Notes: generated from the sequence alone by a model not told the origin. A stretch of DNA of 64,000 nucleotides from Tropicibacter oceani (GCF_029958925.1 NZ_CP124616.1:2170001-2234000), one strand, 5' to 3'. Shown: positions 25,862 through 35,005, counted from the stretch's first letter. Translations and numbers: made by a program.

Positions 25862-27265
25862 ATGACCGCCTTGACCCAATCCCAGTTCCAATCCCGTTTC
25901 CAGCCCGCGCCGCCCCCGACCCGGGCGCTGCCAACGCTTCCCCGGCGCGCCGTTCTTGGCTTGCCGCTGGTGGATTGCGGCCGCGCGCAGGTGATTTCCG
26001 CCCTGCTCAGCGGTCAGATCCGCAGCGTGTGTTTCGTCAATGCGCATTGCGTGAACGTGGCCGCCCGCGACCGGGCCTATGCCGCCGCGCTGGCGCGGGC
26101 CGATGCGCTGCTGCCTGACGGCATCGGGATCGAGCTGGCCGCGCGGATGGCCGGCGGCGGCCCCCTGGCCGAGAACCTCAACGGCACCGATCTGACCCCG
26201 GCGCTGCTGCGCCGCGCCGCAGAGCAGGGCAAATCGGTGTTTTTGCTGGGCGGGCGGCCCGGCACCGCCGAGCGCGCCGCCGCACGCCTGGCGCGCGACA
26301 TTGCCGGTTTGCGGATCGCCGGCACCCGCGACGGCTATGACGGTGTGCGGGACAGCGCGCGGGCGCTGGCGGCGATCAATGCTTCGGGCGCTGACATCCT
26401 TTTGGTGGCGATGGGCGTGCCGATGCAAGAGCTGTGGATCGACCGCCATCTGGACAGGCTGACCCCCGGGCTGGTGCTGGGGGTCGGCGCGCTGTTCGAT
26501 TTCCTGGCCGGAAACGTGCAGCGCGCGCCGGCGCCGGTGCGCCGGGTGCGGATGGAATGGGCCTGGCGGCTGTTGCAGGAACCCCGGCGGCTGGCCGGGC
26601 GCTATCTGCTGGGCAACGCCAGCTTTCTGGCGCGCGCGCTTGGCCGGTCTTTGCAGGCGGCGGGGCGCGAGGCGGTGATCAAGCGCACTTTGGACATTGC
26701 CGTCAGCGCGCTGCTGCTGATGCTTTTGGCGCCGCTGTTGCTGGGGGTGGCCGCGATCATCCGGCTGGAAAGCCCGGGTCCGGTGATCTTTCGGCAGACG
26801 CGGGTCGGGCGCGGCGGGCGGCCCTTTACCATCTACAAGTTCCGCAGCATGTACATGGACGCCGAGGCCCGTCAGGCCCGGATGCGCGGCCTGTCCGACC
26901 GCGAAGGTATTTGCTTCAAGGCCCGCAACGATCCAAGGGTGACTCGCATCGGGCGGATCCTGCGCCGCTTTTCGATAGACGAGCTGCCGCAGGTCCTGAA
27001 CGTGCTGTTTGGCCATATGTCCATGGTCGGCCCGCGCCCGGCCTTGCCCGGCGAAGTGGCCGCCTATCCCGACCATGCCTTTGAACGGCTGCGGGTCCGG
27101 CCGGGGATCACCGGGCTTTGGCAGGTTTCGGGGCGGGCCGACATCGGCTTTGAGCGGATGATCGACATGGACCTGGCCTATGTACGCTCGCGGCCCTTGC
27201 TTCTGGACCTGCTGCTGATGCTGATGACCGCACGCACGGTGATTTCGGGGCGGGGGGCGTATTGA
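25862..27265 (+). CDS. WecG/TagA-type glycosyltransferase fused to a polyprenyl glycosylphosphotransferase
   Basis: A 467-residue natural fusion. Residues about 30-235 are a WecG/TagA/CpsF glycosyltransferase (CFVNAHCVNVAA, LLPDGIGIELA, NLNGTDL, VGALFDFLAGNVQRAP). Residues about 268-467 are a bacterial sugar transferase of the WcaJ/ExoY type (IKRTLDIAVSALLL membrane segment, RPFTIYKFRSM, FSIDELPQVLNVL, SMVGPRPALPGE, RPGITGLWQVSGR). The second half would put the first sugar phosphate on undecaprenyl phosphate and the first half would add the next sugar. One polypeptide could thus start the repeat unit. The order of action is inferred. Confidence 0.9.
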   Translation: MTALTQSQFQSRFQPAPPPTRALPTLPRRAVLGLPLVDCGRAQVISALLSGQIRSVCFVNAHCVNVAARDRAYAAALARADALLPDGIGIELAARMAGGGPLAENLNGTDLTPALLRRAAEQGKSVFLLGGRPGTAERAAARLARDIAGLRIAGTRDGYDGVRDSARALAAINASGADILLVAMGVPMQELWIDRHLDRLTPGLVLGVGALFDFLAGNVQRAPAPVRRVRMEWAWRLLQEPRRLAGRYLLGNASFLARALGRSLQAAGREAVIKRTLDIAVSALLLMLLAPLLLGVAAIIRLESPGPVIFRQTRVGRGGRPFTIYKFRSMYMDAEARQARMRGLSDREGICFKARNDPRVTRIGRILRRFSIDELPQVLNVLFGHMSMVGPRPALPGEVAAYPDHAFERLRVRPGITGLWQVSGRADIGFERMIDMDLAYVRSRPLLLDLLLMLMTARTVISGRGAY

Positions 27266-27281
27266 GTGGCGCAAAGGGCAC

Positions 27282-27297
27282 CTATCCGAACGGATAG
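27282..27297 (+). promoter_or_regulatory. EPS palindrome site C, upstream of the periplasmic-protein/kinase pair
   Basis: CTATCCGAACGGATAG, extending to CCTATCCG-aa-CGGATAGG (27281-27298), the most symmetrical copy. It ends 80 bases before the ATG of the periplasmic protein gene. Confidence 0.65.
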
Positions 27298-27376
27298 GCG
27301 TCCGATCCCGAATTCCCCATGCTTTTGAACGGGCAGGCTGGCAGAACCGGGGTTCATGCGTAGGAGGACCCCAGCC

Positions 27377-27889
27377 ATGTTCAGGACGGCCCGAGTTTTG
27401 TGGATGACATTTGTTGCGTGCATGGCGGCCCTGCCCGCCGCGGCCGACGGCCTGGCGGCGCCGACCGGCCCCGTGCTGCTGACCGTGACCGGCGAGATCG
27501 GCGTGACCAACGCCGAAGGCGTCGCCGCGCTGGACGCCGAAATGCTGCGCGCCATCGGCGAAAGCGAGATCGTGACCGACACGATCTGGACCGCCGGCAC
27601 CGTCACCTTTACCGGGGTGCGCCTGTCGGCCCTGCTAAGGCACCTTGAGGCCAGCGGCACACTCATCGGCGCCACCGCGATCAACGACTACCGGGTCGAT
27701 ATCCCGGTCAGCGACGCGACCGAGGATGGCCCGATCATCGCCTATGCGATGGACGGTGCGCCGATGTCGCGCCGCGACAAGGGCCCGCTTTGGGTGATCT
27801 ACCCCTATGCCGCGTCCAGTGACTATCGGACCGAGGTGATCTATTCGCGCAGCATCTGGCAGCTTGACAGGATGACCATCGAAAAATGA
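27377..27889 (+). CDS. periplasmic molybdopterin-oxidoreductase-like domain protein (putative sensor partner)
   Basis: A 170-residue exported protein with a signal peptide (MTFVACMAALPAAADG). The domain resembles the fold of sulfite-oxidase-type molybdopterin proteins (VTFTGVRLSALLRHLEA, DYRVDIPVSDA, DKGPLWVIYPYA). It lacks the Cys expected for molybdenum ligation, so it is probably a binding rather than catalytic module. ATG 27377 follows AGGAGG at 9 bases; an upstream ATG at 27356 has no such site. The stop overlaps the hybrid kinase start (ATGA), a strong hint that it works with the kinase as an extracytoplasmic sensor. Confidence 0.75.
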   Translation: MFRTARVLWMTFVACMAALPAAADGLAAPTGPVLLTVTGEIGVTNAEGVAALDAEMLRAIGESEIVTDTIWTAGTVTFTGVRLSALLRHLEASGTLIGATAINDYRVDIPVSDATEDGPIIAYAMDGAPMSRRDKGPLWVIYPYAASSDYRTEVIYSRSIWQLDRMTIEK

Positions 27890-30408
27890 ACCGCGCGCAG
27901 GTGCAGATGCCCCCCCCCGAAACAAGCGGGGGCAGGCGGGGCAAGGTCATCGCCGTCCTTGCCAGCCTGGCCTGCATCGCGGCGATTGCCGCGCTGATCC
28001 TGCAGATCGTCCAGGAATTCCGCTATAACAAGGCCGCCAGTTCGGACAATGTCCACTGGTCCCTGTCCCAGGCCGAGGTCGAATTCCTGGAATTGCAGCG
28101 CGCGCTTGACCGCGCGGCGCTGACCCCGCAGGACCCGGCCGCGCAGGCCCTTGTGGTCGAGGAATTCGACATCTTCTACAGCCGGATCGCGACCTTTTCG
28201 ACTGGGTCGCTGTACCAGCCGCTGCGCGCGGTCCCCGAATTCGGCGGCCCGTTGGCGGTGATCCGCGACCGGCTGAAAACGATGGTGCCGGTGATCGACG
28301 GCCCGCCTGCCGCTCTGGCCGAGGCGCTGCCATCGCTGGCGGGCGAGGCGGCGGAAATCCGGCCCATCCTGCGCGCGGCCACGACCGGCGGGCTGCAATA
28401 CTTCGCCCAGGTTTCGGACCTCAGCCGCAGCTCGGTGGCCAGCACGCTGATGTGGCTGGCGATCGTGACCCTGGGCCTTTTGCTGGCACTGCTGTTCCTG
28501 CTGGGCCACACCCGGCGCATCGGCACCCAGACCGAACGGCGCGGGCAGGAACTGGCCAGCGCCTATTCGCGCCTGCACACCATCCTTGAAACCTCGCTTG
28601 ATGCGGTCATCGTCTCGGATCTCGAGGGGCGCATCCTCAGCTTCAACCCGGCGGCCGAACGGATCTTTGGGCATTGCTTCGAAGAGGTCTATCACCGCAA
28701 CATCGCCGACATCATCATTCCGCCGAAATACCGCGAGGCGCATCGCGCCGGGATGGACCGGTTCCGCCGCAATGGCGAGATGAAAGTCGTCGGCCAGGGC
28801 CGCGTCCGGCTCGAGGCGCAGCGCAATACCGGAGAGGTCTTTCCGGTGGAAATGGCGCTGGAACGCGCGCGGACGGGGGACGAGGACATCATCGTCAGCT
28901 TTTTGCGCGACATCTCGCACCGGGTCGCCAGCGAGAACGAGCTGGTCGAGGCCCGCGACAAGGCGCTTGAGGGCGAAAAGGCCAAGGCCGAATTCCTCGC
29001 CATGATGACCCATGAAATCCGCACGCCGCTGAACGGGCTGCTGGGCAACCTGTCGCTGCTGGCACGCACTTCGCTGACCGCCGAGCAAAGCCGCTATCTG
29101 CGCAACATGGACATATCGGGCGCGGTGCTGATGCGGCATGTGGATTCGGTGCTGGATGTGGCCCGTTTCGAGGCCGGGCGGACCGAGGGGAACCAGGAAA
29201 TCGTCCATGTCGGCAAGCTGGTGCAGGACATCGCGGATTCGCAGACCGGCGCCGCCGAGGCCCGCAACACCCTGCTGCAATGGGGCTGGAGCGGCGATCC
29301 GGTGCACTGGGCGCTGCTGGACGCCACCCGGCTGTCGCAGGTGCTGCTGAACATCGTCGGCAATGCGATCAAGTTCACCCGCAACGGCCGCATCATCATC
29401 GAGGCCGAGCAGGTCGATGACGACGGCCCGCACCTGGAGTTTCGGGTGATCGACACCGGACCGGGGATCGCCGAGGCCGATCTTGACCGGGTGTTCCAGG
29501 ATTTCCAGACGGTCGGGGACACCGGCGGCGAACGCGAGGCGGGAACCGGGCTGGGCCTTGGCATCGCGCGCCGCTTTGTCGAGGCGATGGGCGGGCGCAT
29601 CGGGGTCGAAAGCACCCTGGGCGAAGGCAGCGTCTTTTGGGTGCGGGTGCCGCTGGTGCCGGCAAAGGCCCCCGCCGCGGCCAATCGCGCGGCGCCGCGT
29701 CCGCGTCCCGACATGCCGCCCTGCGACGTGCTGCTGGTCGAGGACAACGAGATAAACCTGACCCTTGCACAGGACATGCTGCAACTTTTGGGGCACCGGG
29801 TTACCGTGGCCCGCAACGGCCAGCAGGCGGTCGAGGCCGCCGCCGCGCGCGCCTTTGACCTGATCTTGATGGACATCCGCATGCCAGTGCTGGACGGGCT
29901 GGGGGCCACCCGGGCCATCCGCGAAGGCGACGGACCGTGCCGCGACGTGCCGGTGGTGGCGCTTTCGGCCAATGTGCTGCCCTCGGCGCGTTCGCGCTTC
30001 ATGCACGAAGGCATGTCCGGTTTCCTTGCCAAGCCGCTGATCCTTGAGGATCTGCAACAGGCCATCGCGACCTTTGTCAAAGCGCCCATGCCGGGGATCG
30101 CGGGCGACGCGCCGCAGCCGCGCAAGGCGATGACGCCGGACCAGCTGTGCGCCGGATACCAAAGCGAGCTGGACGCGCTGTTTGCGCGGCTCGGCGCCCT
30201 GCCGGACGATGCCGCGGGCCTGAAGGCCCTGGCCGACGAGGCGCACCGCGTCGCCGGCAGCGCCGGGGTCTTTGGCCAGCCCTTGTTGCACGGCGCGTTG
30301 ATCGCCCTCGAAGAGGCGGCCGAAAACGGTGATCCGGCAACCCTGCGCCAGGCGGTCAAAGCCGCGCACGAGGCGCGCGCGCGCTCTGGGCAGCCCAGCC
30401 TGGGCTGA
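27886..30408 (+). CDS. hybrid histidine kinase with PAS, receiver and Hpt domains
   Basis: An 840-residue phosphorelay protein. A transmembrane helix (21-43), a periplasmic helical domain (about 45-185) and a second helix (188-207) are followed by PAS (about 230-345) and HisKA with His376 (MMTHEIRTPLNG). Next are the HATPase (N box NIVGNAIKFT, DTGPGIAE, GTGLGLGI), a receiver with Asp663 (LMDIRMPVLDG) and Lys716, and Hpt with His787 (AHRVAGSAG). All phosphotransfer residues are present, so phosphate could pass His-Asp-His to the LuxR-type regulator encoded nearby, which is inferred. It is translationally coupled to the periplasmic protein upstream. Confidence 0.93.
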   Translation: MNRAQVQMPPPETSGGRRGKVIAVLASLACIAAIAALILQIVQEFRYNKAASSDNVHWSLSQAEVEFLELQRALDRAALTPQDPAAQALVVEEFDIFYSRIATFSTGSLYQPLRAVPEFGGPLAVIRDRLKTMVPVIDGPPAALAEALPSLAGEAAEIRPILRAATTGGLQYFAQVSDLSRSSVASTLMWLAIVTLGLLLALLFLLGHTRRIGTQTERRGQELASAYSRLHTILETSLDAVIVSDLEGRILSFNPAAERIFGHCFEEVYHRNIADIIIPPKYREAHRAGMDRFRRNGEMKVVGQGRVRLEAQRNTGEVFPVEMALERARTGDEDIIVSFLRDISHRVASENELVEARDKALEGEKAKAEFLAMMTHEIRTPLNGLLGNLSLLARTSLTAEQSRYLRNMDISGAVLMRHVDSVLDVARFEAGRTEGNQEIVHVGKLVQDIADSQTGAAEARNTLLQWGWSGDPVHWALLDATRLSQVLLNIVGNAIKFTRNGRIIIEAEQVDDDGPHLEFRVIDTGPGIAEADLDRVFQDFQTVGDTGGEREAGTGLGLGIARRFVEAMGGRIGVESTLGEGSVFWVRVPLVPAKAPAAANRAAPRPRPDMPPCDVLLVEDNEINLTLAQDMLQLLGHRVTVARNGQQAVEAAAARAFDLILMDIRMPVLDGLGATRAIREGDGPCRDVPVVALSANVLPSARSRFMHEGMSGFLAKPLILEDLQQAIATFVKAPMPGIAGDAPQPRKAMTPDQLCAGYQSELDALFARLGALPDDAAGLKALADEAHRVAGSAGVFGQPLLHGALIALEEAAENGDPATLRQAVKAAHEARARSGQPSLG

Positions 30409-30413
30409 TCGGC

Positions 30414-31634
30414 TCAGGGCAGGGCCATGCCCAGCCCGGCGACCGCGCCGATCACCCGCACACCTTCGGCCAGGTTGGTCACGCTGCTGTCATAGCAGGC
30501 GATGGCATCGCCGGGCAGCAGGTAGGGGTCGTAATCGTCGCGGTCGGGGCGGCGGATCTGGTCTTCGATATTGCGTTCGATCACGGTGGACACGCCGGTC
30601 TGCGGGTTGCGGGACATCAAAACGGCCGAGCGGTGCGCGCTGGTCGCCCGCGCGCCGCCGACGCAGTTGGTGTCGACCACCGCCTGCATGAACCGGGTGC
30701 CATAGGGCACCTGGCGCACGTCGCGGCCCACCGCCGAAGGCGCGTTGCCGGTGGCTGGCTGCGTCAGGTTCGACAGGAACAGCGAAATCCCCGGCGGGCT
30801 GATCGGGCTGGGGCGCATCAGGTCATCCTGAAAGCAATGGCGCGTCGGAACGATGATCTCGTCCCCGCTGAGCACCATGACGTCCATCGCGTCGCGGCCT
30901 TCGAAAACCCCGCGCAGGTCAAGGACATGGCGCTCTCCTGCGCGGTGCAGTTGCACGGCCGACAGGTCCGCGTCCGGGCGCACGCCGCCTGCGGCGCGGA
31001 TGGCCGCCGACAGGTTGCGCCCCTCGGTCGAGGCGCCAAGGGCCTGTTGCCTCATCTGGTCACGATCGGGGCCGCCCTGGCCGATCTCGACCGCGTGCGG
31101 TTCAAAGACCGCGCCCGAAACACCCAGCGACGCGCTGGCGAAATCGTCGATGCGGACCGAGATCCGCGGCGCGCTGTCGTACAGCCCTTCGCGCACCACC
31201 AGCCGCGCCAGATCGTCCTGCACGTCTTCGGGTTTGCGGCCCTGGGCGGGGACGGGGGGCAGAAAGGGCAGTTTCAGCATCCCGTCGCGCGAGACCACGT
31301 AATCACCGTTGAAGGTGTCATCGTCGCCGATCCGCAGGTCGACCAGATCGCCGCGCGACAGCCGCTCACCGGCCAACGCGTGCAGCCCGGGGGCCGCGCC
31401 CTTGGCCGCGCCTCCGGCCTGGTCGGCCAGCATCGGGGTGCAGCGTTCCATGTTCATGCGGGCCGAATGCAGCAAGGGGTCCGGCTGGATCCGCGCGGGC
31501 GGATCGCGGTACTGCGCCTGATAGCCGCCACCGCTTTCGACGGGGTCGATGTTCTGCGGTGACGGCGCCGCGCCGCAGCCTGCAACCAGCGTCAGGCCAA
31601 GGCAGCTTTCCAACAGGGTAATTCGCAATCGCAT
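30414..31634 (-). CDS. Wza-like outer-membrane polysaccharide export lipoprotein
   Basis: A 406-residue polysaccharide export protein. The N-terminus is a lipoprotein signal with lipobox VAGC (Cys20). A Poly_export domain follows from about residue 70 (LSRGDLVDLRIGDDDTFNGD and VSRDGMLKLPFLPPV). SLBB-like repeats come next, including one with AAIRAAGGVRPDADLSAVQL and DAMDVMVLSGDEIIVP. It would form the outer-membrane exit for the polymer. A candidate operator palindrome lies 83 bases upstream. It converges on the hybrid kinase gene, with five bases between their stops. Confidence 0.9.
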   Translation of the reverse strand: MRLRITLLESCLGLTLVAGCGAAPSPQNIDPVESGGGYQAQYRDPPARIQPDPLLHSARMNMERCTPMLADQAGGAAKGAAPGLHALAGERLSRGDLVDLRIGDDDTFNGDYVVSRDGMLKLPFLPPVPAQGRKPEDVQDDLARLVVREGLYDSAPRISVRIDDFASASLGVSGAVFEPHAVEIGQGGPDRDQMRQQALGASTEGRNLSAAIRAAGGVRPDADLSAVQLHRAGERHVLDLRGVFEGRDAMDVMVLSGDEIIVPTRHCFQDDLMRPSPISPPGISLFLSNLTQPATGNAPSAVGRDVRQVPYGTRFMQAVVDTNCVGGARATSAHRSAVLMSRNPQTGVSTVIERNIEDQIRRPDRDDYDPYLLPGDAIACYDSSVTNLAEGVRVIGAVAGLGMALP

Positions 31635-31716
31635 TCCGCGACCTCCATGAAAACAAACACATGGGGGTCATAGCCCGTGCCCTGGCGCGGCCCAAGGACG
31701 GGTCGGGATGGCGGTT

Positions 31717-31732
31717 CTACCCGTGTGGGTAG
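31717..31732. promoter_or_regulatory. EPS palindrome site D, between wza-like and flippase genes
   Basis: CTACCCGTGTGGGTAG, a copy of the locus palindrome placed 83 bases before the export lipoprotein ATG and 104 before the flippase ATG, so it may control both divergent transcripts. Confidence 0.65.
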
Positions 31733-31835
31733 GCGGCGGCGTGATCGCGGCGCGGTGCGCTCCGCCTGCGTGCGGGACAGTCTGCGGGGGCTGCGATTAT
31801 TGCTGGCCCCGAACTGAACGGGACAGACTGCAGTC

Positions 31836-33062
31836 ATGCGAAACAGATCCGAATTTCTTGGCCAGCTGCTGGCCTATGGCGCCTCCGAGGTGGCCACCCG
31901 CCTGTCGCGGCTGGGGGTCGTTGTGGCCGTCGCGCGCAGCATGGACGCGGCCGAGATCGGCCTCGCTGCGGCCGCCCTGGCCACCGGCGACCTGCTGAAG
32001 GCGCTGACCGAAAACGGCGTCGGGCAGCGCATCATCGCCGCCCCGGCGGACCAGCTGGCGGCGGTCTGCAACCGGGCGCACCGGATCAACTGGCTGTGGT
32101 GCGCCGGGCTTTGCATCGTGCAATCGCTGCTGGCCCTGCTGCTGTGGGTCGCCACCGGCAACACCGCGCTGGCGCTGCTGATCCTGGTGCTGGCGGGGGA
32201 GTACCTGTTCATGCCGGCGGGCCTGGTCCAATGCGGCCTGGCGCTGCGCGCCGGACGGCTGAAGCGCACCGCCAGCATCGCGGGCGGGCAGGCGGTTCTG
32301 GCGAACCTTCTGTCGCTGGTGCTGGCGCTGGTCTGGCCCTCGGCGCTGGCGCTGGTGTTGCCGCGCCTGCTGACGGCGCCGTTCTGGCTGATCTCGATGC
32401 GGGCGCTGCATCCCTGGCAGCGCGCGCCGCAGGCGGGCCTTGCGCCGCTGGCCGGTTTTGTGGCCTTTGGCTGGCCGGTCCTGGCGACCGAGATCGTCAA
32501 GGCGGCGCGCATGCAGGCGGACAAGCTGCTGGTCGCAGTGCTGATGGGCGCCGAGATGCTGGGCCTGTATTTCATGGCCTTCAACGCCGGCCTCAGCCTT
32601 GCCACCTCGTTTTCGACGGCCTTCGCGGCGGTGCTGTTCCCGCATCTTTGCGCCAGCACGCAGCGCGGCAGCGCCCTGCGGCAGGGGGTGTTCGTATCCT
32701 TGCTGCTGATCGCCCCGGTGGTGGGCCTGCAATCGGTGCTGGCGCCCTGGTACGTGCCGCTGCTGCTGGGCCCCGACTGGCAAGAGCTGGCGCGCCCGAT
32801 CTCGATCCTGTGCCTTGTGGCGATCCCGACCATGCTGTGGACCGCCAGCGCCGGTTGGATGCGCGCGGAAAACCGCACGATCCTGGAGTTGCGCGGCACC
32901 ACGATCCTGACCGCCGCCCTGCTTTTGAACACCTTCCTGGCCTTGCCCTACGGCCTGACCGTCTTTGCCTGGGGATACCTGGCGACGGCCTGCGTGGTGA
33001 TGACCGCGCTGTCGGGGCCCGTGCTGAACGCAACCTTCTTTCCAAGCCGACTGAAAGCCTGA
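31836..33062 (+). CDS. Wzx-like lipopolysaccharide/oligosaccharide flippase
   Basis: A 408-residue membrane protein of the MOP/polysaccharide-synthase group with about 12 helices. Typical features are the N-terminal LAYGASEVATRLSRLGVVVAVAR, the Asp/Glu-containing GDLLKALTENG and the mid-protein segment KAARMQADKLLVAVLMGAEMLG. It would move undecaprenyl-linked repeat units across the inner membrane for the Wzy-like polymerase. It opens a four-gene plus-strand run with three glycosyltransferases; the next gene starts four bases later. Confidence 0.85.
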   Translation: MRNRSEFLGQLLAYGASEVATRLSRLGVVVAVARSMDAAEIGLAAAALATGDLLKALTENGVGQRIIAAPADQLAAVCNRAHRINWLWCAGLCIVQSLLALLLWVATGNTALALLILVLAGEYLFMPAGLVQCGLALRAGRLKRTASIAGGQAVLANLLSLVLALVWPSALALVLPRLLTAPFWLISMRALHPWQRAPQAGLAPLAGFVAFGWPVLATEIVKAARMQADKLLVAVLMGAEMLGLYFMAFNAGLSLATSFSTAFAAVLFPHLCASTQRGSALRQGVFVSLLLIAPVVGLQSVLAPWYVPLLLGPDWQELARPISILCLVAIPTMLWTASAGWMRAENRTILELRGTTILTAALLLNTFLALPYGLTVFAWGYLATACVVMTALSGPVLNATFFPSRLKA

Positions 33063-33065
33063 TCC

Positions 33066-33989
33066 ATGCCTTTGATTTCCGTGGTGATTCCCGCCCACAA
33101 CGCATCCGCGACCCTGAACCAGACCCTGGCGGCCCTGCGCGCGCAGACCTGGGACAAGTGGGAGGCCTTTGTCATCGATGACGGGTCGACCGACGGCACG
33201 CGTGACATGGCCACGGCCTGGGCCGCGCTGGATCCACGCATCCGCGTGCACGCCAACCCCGGCAAGGGCCCCAGCGCGGCGCGCAACTTTGCCGCGCTTG
33301 ATCTGGCGCGCGGCGACGTGCTGGCCTTTTGCGACGCCGATGACATCTGGCTGCCCGGCAAGCTTCTGGACGTGGCCGAGGCGATCCTTGGCGCGGGCGC
33401 CGATGCCGCCTATGGCCGGATCGGGTTCTTCAGCCATGATCCCGCCTGCGTGCAAAGCCGTTCGAGCGTGCCGCAGGGGCGGGTCACGCTGCCGATGCTG
33501 CTGGGCGAAAACCCGGTCGGCACCATGTCGAACCTGTCGCTGTTGCGCGAGGTCTATGTCGGGCTGGGCGGGCTGCGCGACGACATGGTCCACAACGAAG
33601 ACCTGGAGTTCCTGATCCGGCTGGTCGGCATGCAGCACGCGCTGATCGGGCTGGACCGCGATCATGTCCTGTATCGGCTCAGCCCCGCGGGGCTGTCGGC
33701 GAACCTGGGTGCGATGCGGGCGGCGCGCGATGTGGCGCTGGCCACCGCCGATCTGTTCGGCTACGCGCCCACCGCCGCCCACGAAGCGATTCACCTGCGT
33801 TACCTGGCACGCCGCGCCCTGCGGCTCGATGCCCCTACGCGCGAACTCTGGTCGCTGGTCGGCCAAGGTCTGCGCAGCGATCCGGCGGCCTTCCTGCTGC
33901 CCCTGCGGCGCGGCGGCCTGATCGCCTTGGCCGCTGCCCTGCGCCCGGTGCTGCCAAAGCGCCTGCGCCACACTTTGTTCCGTCGATGA
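33066..33989 (+). CDS. family 2 glycosyltransferase
   Basis: A 307-residue GT-A-fold transferase. Residues 1-100 hold the family 2 motifs VVIPAHNASATLNQTLAALR, DDGSTDGTRD and the metal-binding FCDADDIW. A C-terminal helical part of about 90 residues follows (HLRYLARRALRLD), a feature it shares with the next gene product. It has no membrane helices and probably adds a sugar to the lipid-linked repeat on the cytoplasmic face. Donor and acceptor are unknown. Confidence 0.9.
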   Translation: MPLISVVIPAHNASATLNQTLAALRAQTWDKWEAFVIDDGSTDGTRDMATAWAALDPRIRVHANPGKGPSAARNFAALDLARGDVLAFCDADDIWLPGKLLDVAEAILGAGADAAYGRIGFFSHDPACVQSRSSVPQGRVTLPMLLGENPVGTMSNLSLLREVYVGLGGLRDDMVHNEDLEFLIRLVGMQHALIGLDRDHVLYRLSPAGLSANLGAMRAARDVALATADLFGYAPTAAHEAIHLRYLARRALRLDAPTRELWSLVGQGLRSDPAAFLLPLRRGGLIALAAALRPVLPKRLRHTLFRR

Positions 33990-34004
33990 AAAGGAAAACC
34001 TGCC

Positions 34005-34997
34005 ATGCCCTATGCCACGATTGTCGTGCCCGCCTTCAACGCCGCCCTGACGCTGGCCGATACGCTTGCCTCGTTGCAGGCCCAGACCTTTCGGGATCTC
34101 GAGATCGTCGTCGTCGACGACGGCTCGACCGATGAGACCGCGCAGATCGCGGCGGATCACGCCAGGGCCGACCGCCGCCTGCGGCTGGTTCAGCAGAACA
34201 ACCGGGGCCTTGCGGGGGCGCGCAACAGCGGCATCGCCCATGCCAGCGGCGCGGTGATCGGGTTCTGCGATGCCGATGACCGCTGGCTGCCGCAAAAGAT
34301 GGCGGTGCATGTGGATCACCTGGAGGCCATGGCGGATGTCGGCCTGAGCTACTCCGGCTCGGCGCTGATCGACACGGCGGGCAACCGGCTGTGGCACGCG
34401 CAGCGGCCGCGCCTGTTCGATGTGTCCAGCGCGCATGTGTTCAAACGCAACCCGGTGGGCAACGGGTCCTCGGCGGTGCTGCGGCGCGCGGCGCTGGAGG
34501 ACATCGCCTGGCGGCCGCGGTTCGATTGCCGGCGCAACTGGGTCTTTGACGAAACCTTTCGCCAGTCCGAGGACATTGAATGCTGGCTGCGCCTGTGCCT
34601 GGCGACCGACTGGTCGGTGCAGGGCGTGCCGGGCCTGCTGACCGAATACCGGGTCAGCGCGGGCGGGCTGTCGGCCCGGACCGAGGCGCAGCTTGCATCG
34701 TGGGAACGCATGGTGGCCAAGCTGCGCCCGCTCAACCCCGGCTTTTTCGACCGCCACGAACCCGCGGCCCGGGCCTATCAGCTGCGCTATCTGGCGCGGC
34801 GCGCCTGCAGCAGCGGTGACGGTGACAAGGCGCGTGACTATGCGGCGCGGGCCTTTGCCACGTCGCGCCGCCCCCTGATCGAAGAGCCGATGCGCAGCCT
34901 GACCACCTGGGCCGCGGCGCAGGCGCTCAGCCGCCTTGGCGAAACACCGCGCCGGTTCGCGCGGGCGGCGCTGTCCACCTCCAAAGTCAAATCCTGA
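34005..34997 (+). CDS. family 2 glycosyltransferase, second copy
   Basis: A 330-residue GT-A transferase with TIVVPAFNAALTLADTLASL, VDDGSTDETAQ and FCDADDRW. Its C-terminal part has YQLRYLARRACSS, matching YLARRA in the preceding protein. The two genes therefore look like an old duplication, with 15 bases between them. A Shine-Dalgarno AAAGGAAAA precedes the ATG. The specificity is unknown. Confidence 0.9.
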   Translation: MPYATIVVPAFNAALTLADTLASLQAQTFRDLEIVVVDDGSTDETAQIAADHARADRRLRLVQQNNRGLAGARNSGIAHASGAVIGFCDADDRWLPQKMAVHVDHLEAMADVGLSYSGSALIDTAGNRLWHAQRPRLFDVSSAHVFKRNPVGNGSSAVLRRAALEDIAWRPRFDCRRNWVFDETFRQSEDIECWLRLCLATDWSVQGVPGLLTEYRVSAGGLSARTEAQLASWERMVAKLRPLNPGFFDRHEPAARAYQLRYLARRACSSGDGDKARDYAARAFATSRRPLIEEPMRSLTTWAAAQALSRLGETPRRFARAALSTSKVKS

Positions 34998-35005
34998 AGG
35001 AAGCA

